Shown: in pieces, positions 7,846 through 17,367 of the stretch
Numbering within the stretch: position 1 is the stretch's first letter
Layout of the letters: the number at the start of each line of letters is the position of its first letter
Origin: a gamma proteobacterium symbiont of Ctena orbiculata
GTDB taxonomy: Bacteria; Pseudomonadota; Gammaproteobacteria; Chromatiales; Chromatiaceae
Length of the DNA: 32,313 nucleotides
Direction of reading: 5' to 3'
Assembly: GCA_003094555.1 (NCBI GenBank)
Contig: NATW01000081.1
Coordinates: 1-32,313 of the forward strand
Position numbers and translations under genes: made by a program
Notes under the pieces: model-generated
Told to the model about the DNA's origin: nothing
The model's input: only the letters and a program-made list of their open reading frames with translations
Database searches by the model: none

Positions 7846-9060
7846 TTAGTGCGCAGCCCATTGAATGGATTTCAGGTCGATGCCGTCCTTGAACATCTCC
7901 CATAGGGGGGACAGTTCACGCAACCGTTCCACTTCGGTTTGGATCTTGTTGATTGCGTAATCCACCTCTTCCACGGTGGAAAAACGACCGAGGGTAAAGC
8001 GAATGGAACTGTGTGCCAGCTCATCCTCACGACCCAGGGCGCGTAAAACATAACTCGGTTCCAGACTGGCGGATGTACAGGCCGAGCCTGAGGATACCGC
8101 CAGATCCTTGAGCGCCATGATCAGGGACTCACCCTCAACGAATGCGAAGCTGACATTCAGATTACCGGCCAGCCTCTGCTCCTCATCACCATTGAGATAG
8201 ACCTCTTCCATATCGCTGATACCCGTCCACAAACGATTCCGCAGGCCCAGAATTCTTTCGTTCTCTGTCGCCATCTCCTCGCCAGCGAGCCTGAACGCCT
8301 CACCCATGCCGACGATCTGGTGGGTCGCAAGGGTTCCCGAGCGCATACCGCGTTCGTGACCACCGCCATGCATCTGAGCCTCCAAACGCACCCTCGGCTT
8401 ACGTCTCACATAGAGTGCGCCAATACCTTTCGGGCCATAAATCTTATGCGCCGAAAAGGACATCAGGTCCACCTTCAGCGCCTGTAGATCGATGGGAACC
8501 TTACCGGCACTTTGGGCAGCATCCACATGCAACAGAATCTTACGCTCACGTGTCATCTCACCGATCGACTGAATGTCCTGAATCACCCCGATCTCGTTAT
8601 TGGCATGCATGATCGAGACCAGAACTGTGTCATCGCGTAACGCAGCTTCCAGTTTGCCAAGATCAATCAGGCCGTTGGGCTCCGGATCGAGATAGGTCAC
8701 CTCAAAGTCATGACGTTCGAGCTGCCGGCAGGTGTCCAGTACGGCCTTGTGTTCGGTTTTACAGGTGATGATATGGCGGCCCTTTTTGGCATAGAAATCC
8801 GTCACGCCCTTAATTGCCAGGTTGTCGGATTCAGTGGCCCCCGAGGTCCAGACAATCTCTTTGGGATCGGCATTCACCAGATCCGCCACCTGCCGCCGCG
8901 CATTGTTTACCGCCTCGTCTGCAGTCCAGCCGAAGGCATGGGAGCGGGAAGCAGCATTACCGAAATTACCATCCGGGGTAAGATAGCTGCACATGATTTC
9001 CGCCACACGGGGATCCACCGGCGTGGTGGCCGAGTAGTCCATGTAGATGGGTAACTTCAT
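7846..9060 (-). CDS. iscS: Cysteine desulfurase IscS
   Basis: 404 residues from the ATG at 9060 ([21 protein letters not shown]), identical in length to the E. coli enzyme. This start has GGAG six bases upstream; an in-frame ATG at 9075 would add five residues and has a poorer site. The PLP lysine lies in [12 protein letters not shown] (Lys206 by E. coli numbering) and the active-site cysteine in [14 protein letters not shown] (Cys328). It converts cysteine to alanine and passes persulfide sulfur to IscU and other acceptors. It is the second gene of the isc operon, after iscR. Confidence 0.97.
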   Translation of the reverse strand: MKLPIYMDYSATTPVDPRVAEIMCSYLTPDGNFGNAASRSHAFGWTADEAVNNARRQVADLVNADPKEIVWTSGATESDNLAIKGVTDFYAKKGRHIITCKTEHKAVLDTCRQLERHDFEVTYLDPEPNGLIDLGKLEAALRDDTVLVSIMHANNEIGVIQDIQSIGEMTRERKILLHVDAAQSAGKVPIDLQALKVDLMSFSAHKIYGPKGIGALYVRRKPRVRLEAQMHGGGHERGMRSGTLATHQIVGMGEAFRLAGEEMATENERILGLRNRLWTGISDMEEVYLNGDEEQRLAGNLNVSFAFVEGESLIMALKDLAVSSGSACTSASLEPSYVLRALGREDELAHSSIRFTLGRFSTVEEVDYAINKIQTEVERLRELSPLWEMFKDGIDLKSIQWAAH

Positions 9061-9084
9061 CTCAAACTCCGACATCGATTGCCA

Positions 9085-9585
9085 TCAGGCGCCTGCCATG
9101 TCACCTGAACCATCCACTAGCGAAATATCCAGCCCCGATTGATCCTCATCGGGGTGATCCTGCCGGTCCGCCACCTCTCGGACTGCCTGACGGTCCATTA
9201 GATCCTGCAGACTGATTTTATTCAGATAGCCATAGATTTGATTGCTGAGATCCGACCACAGATCGTGGGTCAGACAACGCTCGTTGTTTTGACAATTGTG
9301 CGCACCATTACAACGGGTGGTATCGATGTTTTCATCCACTGCGGAGATCACCTCGCCCACGTAGATCTCATCAGCACCCCTGCCAAGGCTATAACCGCCG
9401 CCAGGACCACGCACGCTGGCGACCAATGACTTTTTGCGCAATCGGGAAAACAACTGCTCCAGGTAGGAGAGTGATATTCCCTGACGCTGAGCGATATCGG
9501 CAAGGGTTATGGGACCCTCACCATAGTGTATGGATAGATCCAGCATGGCTGTCACAGCGTATCGGCCTTTAGTGGTAAGCTTCAC
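9085..9585 (-). CDS. iscR: Rrf2-family [2Fe-2S] regulator IscR
   Basis: 166 residues. It starts at GTG with GGAG eight bases upstream, giving the expected N-terminus [16 protein letters not shown]. The winged helix covers ~1-80. The cluster ligands Cys92, Cys98, Cys104 and His107 ([16 protein letters not shown]) are all present. With its cluster, IscR represses the isc operon at type 1 sites; without it, it still binds type 2 sites (family knowledge). A type 1-like site overlaps the promoter just upstream, so autoregulation is expected. Confidence 0.97.
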   Translation of the reverse strand: MKLTTKGRYAVTAMLDLSIHYGEGPITLADIAQRQGISLSYLEQLFSRLRKKSLVASVRGPGGGYSLGRGADEIYVGEVISAVDENIDTTRCNGAHNCQNNERCLTHDLWSDLSNQIYGYLNKISLQDLMDRQAVREVADRQDHPDEDQSGLDISLVDGSGDMAGA

Positions 9586-9616
9586 TTCATGAGCTCCATG
9601 AATATTTCCAATCGCT

Positions 9617-9648
9617 AATATACATTCCCAAGCAAATTAGTCAAGATT
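9617..9648 (-). promoter_or_regulatory. isc operon promoter with type 1 IscR box
   Basis: On the minus strand, -35 TTGACT (9644-9639) and -10 TATATT (9622-9617) are 16 bases apart. The 25-base stretch 9648-9624 contains CTTGACTAATTTGCTTGGG, close to the gammaproteobacterial type 1 IscR motif (TTGACTaaaatactCGGG). The box overlaps the -35 element, the position expected for repression by holo-IscR. Confidence 0.8.
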
Positions 9649-9660
9649 ATCCCACCCGGT

Positions 9661-10485
9661 TTATTCGGTGGTTTTCTCTTTCTCAGGAACCTCTTCATCC
9701 AGTTTTTGCAGTTCTTCGGCTGTCGAAACAATCTCACAGGAATCCAATGCGGGAAGATCGGACTCCTCCTCATCCACACCAAACTTTTTCATGGCTTCGC
9801 ACATGGACTCCATTTTCTTGTCCATCACATGAATATGGTCGAGCATGCAGTTGATGGCGTGGGCCACTGGATCTGCGGCATCCTTGGTGGCCCCGTAGGC
9901 ATCGAAACCGATCTTTTTCGCGATCTTCTCCCGGTGACCATCCCGCTCCGGCTCTTTGGCGGTAATCAGCTTCCCCGGAACACCCACCACGGTGGAACCG
10001 GCAGGTACGTCTTTCACCACGACCGAGTTGGAACCAATTCTGGCCCCTTCACCAACGACTATCGGCCCGAGTACCTTTGCTCCCGCGCCGACAACCACAT
10101 TATTTTCCAGGGTGGGGTGGCGTTTACCTTTTTCCCAGCTCGTGCCACCCAGGGTGACGCCGTGATAGAGGGTGCAATCATCACCGATTATGGCGGTCTC
10201 TCCGATGACCACGCCCATGCCATGATCAATGAAAAAGCGCCTGCCGATGACCGCACCAGGGTGGATCTCGATTCCAGTGAACAATCTGGCGATATTGGAG
10301 ATCACCCGGGCGAACCACTTTAATCCTATGCCCCACAAGGCATGGGAGAGCCGATGAAAGACCACCGCATGCACACCGGGGTAGGTAGTAACGATCTCAA
10401 AGGTATTGCGCGCAGCAGGATCCCTATCAAAAACGCTTTGGATATCCTCTTTCCATCGAGAGACTTTCTCTTCACCTGTTTCCAA
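9661..10485 (-). CDS. cysE: Serine O-acetyltransferase CysE
   Basis: 274 residues. It has a short N-terminal helical part ([17 protein letters not shown]) and a left-handed beta-helix of hexapeptide repeats ([20 protein letters not shown], then [19 protein letters not shown], then [20 protein letters not shown]). A charged tail of ~100 residues follows, as in isc-linked CysE proteins. It makes O-acetylserine for cysteine synthesis, supplying the substrate of IscS. No ATG or GTG is in frame near the N-terminus; the only usable start is TTG at 10485, with a weak AGG upstream. It precedes iscR on the same strand, which has its own promoter in the 75-base gap. Confidence 0.93.
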   Translation of the reverse strand: METGEEKVSRWKEDIQSVFDRDPAARNTFEIVTTYPGVHAVVFHRLSHALWGIGLKWFARVISNIARLFTGIEIHPGAVIGRRFFIDHGMGVVIGETAIIGDDCTLYHGVTLGGTSWEKGKRHPTLENNVVVGAGAKVLGPIVVGEGARIGSNSVVVKDVPAGSTVVGVPGKLITAKEPERDGHREKIAKKIGFDAYGATKDAADPVAHAINCMLDHIHVMDKKMESMCEAMKKFGVDEEESDLPALDSCEIVSTAEELQKLDEEVPEKEKTTE

Positions 10486-10616
10486 CTGCCTACCTACATT
10501 TGAGTGAAAAAAATCTGTGCCACATCTCTAATGTTGGCATGCGGATAGGAGATTATCCACAATCCCGCACAAATTACTAGGGTATTCTTGCCCGTCCTGG
10601 AAATTGCCGCCGCCGA

Positions 10617-11342
10617 TCAGCGCCGCATCGACTTGCGCCCCTGCATGGCGCTGAGGATCCCCCGCATGATATTGATCTCATCCTTATCCGGTCTGGCCCG
10701 CTGAAATAGGCTGCGGAGCCGACGCAGCAGCTTCTGGGATTGGCGCGGATCGGTAAAACCTATGTCGTCAAGGGCCTGGGCCAAATGCTCGTGAAAGCCC
10801 TGCAGCATGTCAGCGGTCGCCAGGTCCCTCTTGCTATCCACATCATCCGCGTGTGTCTGGTGGTGAGCCAGATAGATCTCATAGGCCAGGATCTGAACCG
10901 CAGCCCCGAGATTGAGTGAGCTGTACTCCTCATTCGTCGGTATATGTACAAGAAAAGTGCATCGATCCAGTTCATCATTGGTGAGACCCGAACGCTCCCG
11001 TCCAAATACCAAGGCAACATCCCCCTGTTTTGCTTCCTGCACCAGTTTGGCTGCCGCCTCCCTGGGTGAGACAACAGGCCAGTCTACGCTGCGGGTACGG
11101 GCGCTAGTACCCACCACAAGGCGACAATCGGTCAATGCGTCATCGAGGGATTCCGCCACTCGCGCATCATTCAGCAGATCATCGGCCCCCGAGGCGCGGG
11201 ATGTGGCCTCCTGATGAGGATAGTGCTGGGGTGTGACCAGGTGGAGCTGGCGTAGCGACATGTTCTTCATGGCACGTGCCGTCGCCCCGATATTGCCTGG
11301 ATGGCTGGTGTCTACCAACACGATGCGGATGTTTTTCAACAT
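10617..11342 (-). CDS. trmJ: tRNA (cytidine/uridine-32-2'-O)-methyltransferase TrmJ
   Basis: 241 residues from the ATG at 11342 (MLKNIRIVLVDTSHPGNIG), matching the E. coli start; a TTG ten codons earlier is possible but less likely. SPOUT-fold motifs are clear: GNIGATARAMKNM, LVFGRERSGLTNDE and YSSLNLGAAVQILAYE, the last forming the SAM-binding knot. The C-terminal helical extension is usual. It methylates position 32 of several tRNAs. In many Gammaproteobacteria it sits between suhB and cysE/iscR, as here. Confidence 0.94.
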   Translation of the reverse strand: MLKNIRIVLVDTSHPGNIGATARAMKNMSLRQLHLVTPQHYPHQEATSRASGADDLLNDARVAESLDDALTDCRLVVGTSARTRSVDWPVVSPREAAAKLVQEAKQGDVALVFGRERSGLTNDELDRCTFLVHIPTNEEYSSLNLGAAVQILAYEIYLAHHQTHADDVDSKRDLATADMLQGFHEHLAQALDDIGFTDPRQSQKLLRRLRSLFQRARPDKDEINIMRGILSAMQGRKSMRR

Positions 11343-11651
11343 AGACGAAATAGGATCCTGAATCTTCCCCAACTCATATGGGTATTAAACTGATATAAGA
11401 ATGGGCGCAAATTGTACACTATCAAAGATAAAGACGAACAATGACTTAGATTCAAACAAACAAGCTGATTAGCCACCCTATCCCGGCAGGGATTAGTGCT
11501 AAACCCGCTAGATGGGGATCCTGTTGCAGTATCCCCTATATTTGCGTTTAGTCGCGTTCATTTGCGGACAAAGAACTATTTGCATCGATTTGCGGCGACA
11601 CCAATATGAAACAGTTTATCCCGATCGCCACTTGCTGTATCCTCGCGGCCC
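11343..11651. other. Divergent trmJ/suhB intergenic region (309 bases)
   Basis: No gene is seen here. On the minus strand a TACAAT (11416-11411) could be a trmJ -10 element, but its -35 is poor. A hairpin GGGGAT-N11-ATCCCC lies at 11514-11536 without a T run. Four ATTTGC repeats lie at 11540-11595 towards suhB. I find no strong promoter for suhB. Confidence 0.5.
11540..11595 (+). repeat. Four short ATTTGC(G) direct repeats upstream of suhB
   Basis: ATTTGCG occurs at 11540 and, as ATTTGCGG, at 11560 and 11588; ATTTGCA occurs at 11578. The starts are 20, 18 and 10 bases apart, near whole or double turns of the helix, so all copies would face roughly the same side of the DNA. They end 56 bases before the suhB start. 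They may be regulator sites, but chance in a T-rich stretch cannot be excluded. Confidence 0.35.
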
Positions 11652-12449
11652 ATGAACCCTATGCTCACCATTGCCGTACGCGCCGCCCGTGAAGCCGGGC
11701 GTATCATCACCCGAAACTTCAACCGGATCGATCGACTCACCATCAGCGATAAAGGCAACAACGACTTTGTCAGCGAAGTCGACCGCAATGCTGAAGCAGT
11801 GATTATCAACCTGCTGCGTGAAAAATATCCAAATCACGCCATTCTGGCGGAAGAGAGCGGCAAACAAGGTAGTGACGACCACATCTGGATCATCGATCCA
11901 TTGGATGGGACCACCAACTTTCTGCATGGCTTCCCCCAATTCGCAGTCTCCATTGCACTCAGGGTCAAGGGTCGCCTGGAGGTTGGCGTTGTCTACGATC
12001 CGGTCAGCGAAGAGATGTATACCGCCTGCCGTGGTGAAGGCGCGCAGCTGAATGACAAAAAGATTCGGGTATCCGGTCGCAAGGGCCTCTACGGCGCCCT
12101 GCTGGGTACCGGCCTTCCCTACCGTGATTTCAGATTCACGGAAAATTATATGGGGATGCTCAAGGGGCTGATCAAGGAGAGTGCGGGGGTGCGCCGTCCC
12201 GGTTCTGCCGCCCTCGACTTCGCCTATGTGGCCGCCGGCCGGATGGACGGTTTCTGGGAGCTCGGCCTGCGTGAATGGGACTTTGCCGCGGGCGCTCTCT
12301 TGGTGAGAGAAGCGGGGGGACTGGTCACGGACATCGGTGGCGGTGAACGCTATCTCGAAACCGGCAATGTCATCGCCGGGAATATCAAGGTCCACAATGC
12401 CATGCTGAAATGCATTCTGCCCCATCTCGACAGCAAACTGACCGCTTAA
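11652..12449 (+). CDS. suhB: Inositol-1-monophosphatase family protein SuhB
   Basis: 265 residues starting MNPMLTIAVRAAREAG, parallel to E. coli SuhB (MHPMLNIAVRAARKAG). The metal and phosphate site is complete: Glu67/Glu68 in ILAEESG, IDPLDGTTNF at 81-90, and WDFAAGALLVREAGG with Asp210. Besides dephosphorylating inositol phosphate, SuhB acts in rRNA antitermination and RNA polymerase binding in E. coli (family knowledge). No ribosome site is visible before the ATG. It is transcribed away from trmJ. Confidence 0.94.
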   Translation: MNPMLTIAVRAAREAGRIITRNFNRIDRLTISDKGNNDFVSEVDRNAEAVIINLLREKYPNHAILAEESGKQGSDDHIWIIDPLDGTTNFLHGFPQFAVSIALRVKGRLEVGVVYDPVSEEMYTACRGEGAQLNDKKIRVSGRKGLYGALLGTGLPYRDFRFTENYMGMLKGLIKESAGVRRPGSAALDFAYVAAGRMDGFWELGLREWDFAAGALLVREAGGLVTDIGGGERYLETGNVIAGNIKVHNAMLKCILPHLDSKLTA

Positions 12450-12601
12450 TTCCCATCCTCCAGAATCCGGTTCACAGATTCATCATAACCACGCAATAGC
12501 ACCTCAAGAATACCTATTCACAACCGTTAGTTTGGGTGAATACACTGAAAAAACAGTGTCTTTACAAGATTTTGAATTGCTACTCCCGTGGAAAGGTGAA
12601 C

Positions 12602-12796
12602 ATGGATAATAACCCAAGAAAGAGAAAAAAATTGAGTGACCATGCCCTGGAATTGATCATGCGTGATGTGTTGAATGGTCTACAGGAGTTTTCACTGGAA
12701 ATGCAATCGGATGCCGCACCTGCATTGGCCTCCACGGAAGAGCAGGGCCTGTCCTCAGGCAGCTTGAAAAACGCACTGCGAGCAAAAAAGAACTAG
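12602..12796 (+). CDS. Small hypothetical protein, 64 residues
   Basis: I do not recognise this gene. The chosen ATG at 12602 has AAAGGTG just upstream. The frame is open from a GTG at 12536, but that extension (Cys- and Lys-rich) has no ribosome site. The product is highly basic at both ends (MDNNPRKRKK and NALRAKKN), with a predicted amphipathic helix in the middle (SDHALELIMRDVLNGLQEFSLEM) and a Ser/Ala-rich linker. No signal peptide or membrane helix is seen, so it is probably a cytosolic nucleic-acid- or protein-binding adaptor (inference). It lies alone between suhB and the convergent secF. Confidence 0.55.
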   Translation: MDNNPRKRKKLSDHALELIMRDVLNGLQEFSLEMQSDAAPALASTEEQGLSSGSLKNALRAKKN

Positions 12797-12819
12797 TCTC
12801 CTGAAACGGAGTCAGCCTC

Positions 12820-13749
12820 TCAGGGCGTCTCCTCCTGGGCGCCATCCTCTTTCTGCACCGGCATCAGGTCTGCACGACTGACCCCCATGAAGATCACAGA
12901 GCTACTCGCCACATATATCGAGGAGTAGGTACCGATCACCACACCCACTATCAACGCCAGTGCGAAACCATGGATGATCTCACCACCGAACAGAAACAGT
13001 GCAAGCAGAACCAACAATGTGGTGCCGGACGTTATCAAGGTTCGGGACAGGGTTTGATTGACTGAGGTATTGATAATTTCCACCGCATCACCCTTGCGGA
13101 TCTTTCTGAAGTTCTCCCGAATACGGTCGAATACGACGATGGTATCGTTGAGTGAATAGCCGATAACCGCCAACACTGCGGCCAGCACCGGGAGGTCGAA
13201 CTCCACCTGAAACAGTGCGAAGAAACCGATGGTAATCAGAACATCATGTACCAGGGCGATCACAGAACCTACCGCAAATCGGTACTCGAATCGCAATCCC
13301 ACATAGATCAAGATGCCGATCAGGGCGTACAGCATGGCCAAACCGCCATCCTCAGTCAGCTCATCCCCCACCTGAGGACCGACAAACTCAACCCTGCGCA
13401 GGTCGGCACCCGGATCAATCCCCTGCATGGCGCTGAAGGCACGGTCACTCACCACTGCACTCTCAATATCGTCGCGGGGCGCGAGCCGGATCAACACATC
13501 CTTCGAGGTACCGAAGTGTTGAATCACCGCATCACCGAAACCATCCTTGGTCAACGCCTCGCGCACAACCGGGAGTTCAACCGCCTGCGGATAGCCGACC
13601 TCGACCAGGGTACCGCCAGTGAAGTCGATACCCAAGTTGAGTCCGCGCACAATGATGGCGCCCAGGGCGATCAAAATAAGTATCCCGGACAGGATCAGCG
13701 CGATGTTGCGCTTACCCATCAAATCGTAACGTTTATTAAAGATCTGCAT
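12820..13749 (-). CDS. secF: Protein translocase subunit SecF
   Basis: 309 residues. An N-terminal membrane helix is followed by the conserved GIDFTGGTLVEV (40-51), a periplasmic domain, and five further helices carrying YSLNDTIVVFDRIRENFRK and the late motif TTLLVLLALFLFGG. With SecD and YajC it uses the proton motive force to pull proteins out of SecYEG on the periplasmic side. It lies 11 bases after the secD stop and is the last gene of the yajC-secD-secF set. Confidence 0.97.
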   Translation of the reverse strand: MQIFNKRYDLMGKRNIALILSGILILIALGAIIVRGLNLGIDFTGGTLVEVGYPQAVELPVVREALTKDGFGDAVIQHFGTSKDVLIRLAPRDDIESAVVSDRAFSAMQGIDPGADLRRVEFVGPQVGDELTEDGGLAMLYALIGILIYVGLRFEYRFAVGSVIALVHDVLITIGFFALFQVEFDLPVLAAVLAVIGYSLNDTIVVFDRIRENFRKIRKGDAVEIINTSVNQTLSRTLITSGTTLLVLLALFLFGGEIIHGFALALIVGVVIGTYSSIYVASSSVIFMGVSRADLMPVQKEDGAQEETP

Positions 13750-13760
13750 AACAGGATTCC

Positions 13761-15614
13761 TTAGATCGCCAGCGCTTTCACACGTTTACGACCGTAAATC
13801 AGATTGATCACCGCACGGGTGCCGATGATGGCGGTGAACATGGAGGTACAGATACCGATTGCCAGTGTGACTGCAAAGCCCTTGATCGGCCCGGTACCGA
13901 AACTGAACAGCACCACTGCCGCGATCAGGGTGGTGATGTTGGCATCGATGATGGTGGAGAAGGCCTTCTCATAACCGGCTTGTATGCTCGCCTGGGGGGA
14001 GTTGCCATTGGCAATCTCCTCGCGGATCCTTTGGAATATCAAGACATTCGCATCCACCGCCATACCTACGGTAAGGACGATACCGGCGATGCCGGGGAGG
14101 GTCAGGGTGGCCTGCAGCATGGAGAGAATCGCGACGATGAGGACCAGGTTCATGACCAGCGCCAGATCCGCAACCAGACCGAAAACCCGATAGTAGATAG
14201 CCATGAATATCATCACCAGGGTCAGCCCGATCATCACCGATTTGAAGCCCTGATCGATACTGTCCTGGCCCAGGCTGGGGCCGATTGTCCGCTCTTCGAC
14301 GATCTCTATGGGTGCGGCCAGAGCGCCTGCCCGAAGCAGCAACGCCAGGTCCCTGGCCTCCTCGGTGGTATCCAGCCCTGTGGTTTGAAAGCGCCTGCCG
14401 AAGGGTTCCCTGATAGTGGCGATTGAAATCACCTCTTCAACCCGCTTCTTCACCTTCACCGGCTCACCGTCCACCATCCGGGTGGTGACACGATTTTCGA
14501 TGAACACCACCGCCATGGGTTGGCCCACGTTCTCATTGGTCATGCGCCGCATGCGCTTCGCGCCCACCCCGTCAAGACTGACAAACACGGCCGGTTGACC
14601 GGTCTGTTGATCCAAGCCGGATGAGGCGTCCACAATCTGGTTACCCGTGACAATCACCCGTTTTTTCAATAACACCGGTTGCCCGTCACGTTCGCGATAG
14701 AGATTGGAGCCTGGCGGTATACGTCCGTTCACCGCATCCTCCACGCTGTGCTCGGTGTCGGCAAGGCGATACTCCAGGGTTGCGGTGGCACCCAGTATCT
14801 CTTTCAGTTTTGCCGGATCCTGGGCACCGGGAAGCTGCACCACGATCCGTCTTATACCCTGTTGCTGAATCAAGGGTTCGGCAATGCCTAACGCATTGAC
14901 GCGATTACGCAGGGTGGTGATATTTTGCTGCAGGGCGAACTTCTGTACCTCCTGCTTCTCCACCGGGGAGAGGGATACGCGAATCAGAAAGGCGTCCGCC
15001 TCATCAAAACTTTCGAGATTCAGGGAGCGAAACTCATTACCGATCAGGTCAGATGCCTGGTCTCGCTTTTCCACATTATTGAACTTCACCAATACCTGGT
15101 CGTTTTCCCGGCTGATACGGATATAGCGCAGCTTGTTCTCCCGCAACAGGGTTCTGATATCGCTGCTGTAGCGCTCAGCCGCCTGCTCAATCGCCGCCTC
15201 CATATCCACATCGATGAGGACATGAATACCGCCTCTGAGGTCGAGTCCGAGATACATCGGCTCGGCCCCCAAGCCGACCAGCCAGTCGGGTAGATCGGGA
15301 GAGAGGGTCAATGCCGGTGTATAGTTCTCGCCCAGTTCCGCGGCAATCTGATCCATCGCCTTCAGCTGATCCTCTGAATTCTTGAATCGCACCAGAAGCT
15401 TGCCATTATTCTGCGCCACGCCCTTAGCCTCGATACCCACCTGACCCAGCGCCTTCTGTACTCGTGACTCTGTCGTCTGGTCGATAGTGGCATCACGTTG
15501 CGCGGAGATCTCCATGGATGGGTCCTGATCGAATATGTTCGGCAGGGCGAACAACCCGCCGATCAGGACCAAGATCAAAACCATCAGGTTCTTCCAAAGT
15601 GGGTATTGGTTCAT
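13761..15614 (-). CDS. secD: Protein translocase subunit SecD
   Basis: 617 residues, near the E. coli length. A first helix lies at ~8-26, then the large periplasmic P1 region with the signature YLGLDLRGGIHVLIDVDMEA (121-140). LLLRAGALAAPIEIVEERTIGPSLG precedes the five C-terminal helices, which carry AVDANVLIFQRIREE. It is an RND-like motor for protein export. Fifty-one bases separate it from yajC. Confidence 0.97.
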   Translation of the reverse strand: MNQYPLWKNLMVLILVLIGGLFALPNIFDQDPSMEISAQRDATIDQTTESRVQKALGQVGIEAKGVAQNNGKLLVRFKNSEDQLKAMDQIAAELGENYTPALTLSPDLPDWLVGLGAEPMYLGLDLRGGIHVLIDVDMEAAIEQAAERYSSDIRTLLRENKLRYIRISRENDQVLVKFNNVEKRDQASDLIGNEFRSLNLESFDEADAFLIRVSLSPVEKQEVQKFALQQNITTLRNRVNALGIAEPLIQQQGIRRIVVQLPGAQDPAKLKEILGATATLEYRLADTEHSVEDAVNGRIPPGSNLYRERDGQPVLLKKRVIVTGNQIVDASSGLDQQTGQPAVFVSLDGVGAKRMRRMTNENVGQPMAVVFIENRVTTRMVDGEPVKVKKRVEEVISIATIREPFGRRFQTTGLDTTEEARDLALLLRAGALAAPIEIVEERTIGPSLGQDSIDQGFKSVMIGLTLVMIFMAIYYRVFGLVADLALVMNLVLIVAILSMLQATLTLPGIAGIVLTVGMAVDANVLIFQRIREEIANGNSPQASIQAGYEKAFSTIIDANITTLIAAVVLFSFGTGPIKGFAVTLAIGICTSMFTAIIGTRAVINLIYGRKRVKALAI

Positions 15615-15665
15615 CGTAGTTTCAAAATGTTAGTACTAGAGAGAAGTGGATTCACACACTATCGG

Positions 15666-15998
15666 CTAAAGCTCTTTAAGGGATCCCTTGGGCAATACCG
15701 AGTCAACGGCCTGCCTGCGTATCTTAACCGCGGTTCCATCTGATATCTCTAGCAGGAGAAAGTTCTCCCCAAGATCGGATATTTTACCCGCCATGCCGCC
15801 GGTAGTGACGACTTCATCCCCCTTGGCCAGGGCTTCAACCATCTTTTTATGCTCCTTCTGGCGCTTTACCTGGGGACGAATCATCAAGAAATAAAGTACC
15901 GCGCCAAAAATCACCAAAGGCAGCAGTCCGGTAATGGCACTCGCCTGCTCCGTAGCGGCCGGTGCCTCCGCCAAGGCGTCAGATATAAAAAAACTCAT
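15666..15998 (-). CDS. yajC: Sec translocon accessory protein YajC
   Basis: 110 residues. One membrane helix (GLLPLVIFGAVLYFLMI) runs into the conserved cytosolic motif RPQVKRQKEHKKMVEALAKG and then DEVVTTGGMAGKI. It associates with SecDF. The ATG has GAGG nine bases upstream. In many relatives tgt and queA precede yajC; here the gene set upstream is the envelope cluster ending with the DUF3570 gene, so the usual neighbourhood has been changed. Confidence 0.95.
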   Translation of the reverse strand: MSFFISDALAEAPAATEQASAITGLLPLVIFGAVLYFLMIRPQVKRQKEHKKMVEALAKGDEVVTTGGMAGKISDLGENFLLLEISDGTAVKIRRQAVDSVLPKGSLKEL

Positions 15999-16147
15999 TT
16001 CAACTATCCTCTCATTCGGGCCAAAACAGTGTCCGACAGGCAGATCCTGCCCGCAGTTAAAATCAGCGGCCGATTATGACACAGAAGGGGAAAATAAGCA
16101 GGCTTATGTGAACTTCCGGTTTGATTCCGGCCTATCATCTACGCCCT

Positions 16148-16166
16148 GGTGGGGCAGGGCCCCACC
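16148..16166. repeat. GC-rich palindrome downstream of the DUF3570 gene
   Basis: GGTGGGGC-AGG-GCCCCACC is a perfect 8-bp stem with a three-base loop, flanked by a CCCTAC motif. It starts 16 bases beyond the stop of the last gene of the leftward envelope operon. No T run follows on the minus strand, so it is either a weak terminator or one copy of a genome-wide REP-like intergenic repeat; 'GTAGGGTGGG'-type elements are common in gammaproteobacterial genomes. Confidence 0.55.
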
Positions 16167-16181
16167 CTACCCCCTACCCAG

Positions 16182-17357
16182 TCAATACCAGACCGAAAGA
16201 TAGGCCTTGATCACATTCGCGGTAAATGAGTAGAAGGGTTCCTCACCGGCAACACCGCCCCCGGTGATATCACGGAAATCGTCATAATTGAAGCGGATCA
16301 GGTCGAGGGAGAGATTAAGGCTGCCGTTATCGATAAACTGCCATTTCTGGGGGTGAAAATCATAACTCACCGTGAATCCGACAGTGTGGCTCTGGAAAGT
16401 GCTCAACTCTTTGTCCCGGGCCAGAAAATTCTGCTCATTCTGGCGTGAGAAGAGATCGCTGTAGAAATCGGCCGCGTTCTGGGTGTAGTAACGGTAACGC
16501 ACATCGATCACCCAGTCCTTCTCCAGGGGGTGGGTATAGGCAAACTCCAGATTGTGGGCACCGATGCCCCAGGTGTCGTTGAAATAGCGGTATTCACCGC
16601 TCAGAGCGGCGCGATAGGGAAGATAGTATTTCAGTCGCAAGGCCAGGGCGTTGCTGGTTCGTGTACTTGGATAGCGCTCGGCCTGAAAACCATAGCCATT
16701 CGCGCTGAGGGGATCGAGAAAGCGGTAGGAGCGATAGGGATTGTTCAGATATCCCTCGTCGGTGATTGTCTCCCAGTTGATATCGAGAATACTCTCCTTG
16801 GTCAATATCTGGCTGACACCGATGCGGTAGTTCTGGCGCTTCAGGGATTCACCGAAGTCACTGTCTCCATTACGGCTGATATCGTCGTTACCCACCGCAT
16901 ATCCGAGAGACACGGTTGTCAGATCACCAAACATATCATGGCTGACGGAAACGCTACTGGTCTCAGCCTGGTAGTCACTCTCGTCACTGCGGGTTACCGC
17001 CAGACTCATCAAAGTCTTATTGTGCAGATAGTCCATCGCCAGGCTGGTTTCAGTGCGTTCCTCCGTATAGGGCGACGCCATGCTGATCACATCCACCGAT
17101 GCGCTCGAGATGGAGTCGATATAGTAGTTGGCATTCAGGGAGATATTCCCGGAAAAGGATTTACGTACCAGGATCGACGGCCCATCCACTTCGACTCCGC
17201 CGCCATCGTAACGGTGATACATGACATCCGCCCGATCTTCAGGGAGAACCGTGGCCTGTAACGTCACACTGCTCATCAATAGCAGTATCGCCATCACCAG
17301 GGCGATATAGCCCTGCCCGGGTATCAGCCATGGAACAGTAGAAGCAGGACCGCGCAT
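16182..17357 (-). CDS. DUF3570 family predicted outer-membrane beta-barrel
   Basis: 391 residues from the ATG at 17357. The frame is open to 17474, but that start would overlap the DUF4266 gene by 107 bases and adds unlike sequence. A signal segment (YIALVMAILLLMSSVTLQA) precedes LPEDRADVMYHRYDGGGVEVDGPSI, the usual DUF3570 opening. The rest is alternating beta strands (LNANYYIDSIS, VTRSDESDY, FAYTHPLEKDWVIDVRYRYY), ending with a terminal aromatic VWY as in outer-membrane barrels. DUF3570 genes are typically next to DUF4266 and thioredoxin-like genes, as here. The molecular role is unknown. It is the last gene of the six-gene leftward operon. Confidence 0.85.
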   Translation of the reverse strand: MRGPASTVPWLIPGQGYIALVMAILLLMSSVTLQATVLPEDRADVMYHRYDGGGVEVDGPSILVRKSFSGNISLNANYYIDSISSASVDVISMASPYTEERTETSLAMDYLHNKTLMSLAVTRSDESDYQAETSSVSVSHDMFGDLTTVSLGYAVGNDDISRNGDSDFGESLKRQNYRIGVSQILTKESILDINWETITDEGYLNNPYRSYRFLDPLSANGYGFQAERYPSTRTSNALALRLKYYLPYRAALSGEYRYFNDTWGIGAHNLEFAYTHPLEKDWVIDVRYRYYTQNAADFYSDLFSRQNEQNFLARDKELSTFQSHTVGFTVSYDFHPQKWQFIDNGSLNLSLDLIRFNYDDFRDITGGGVAGEEPFYSFTANVIKAYLSVWY

Positions 17358-17367
17358 GGTAGTGAGA

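Noticed and set aside
11616-12425. 269-residue minus-strand frame opposite suhB
   Set aside because: SuhB motifs are complete on the plus strand; the antisense frame has no recognisable domain.
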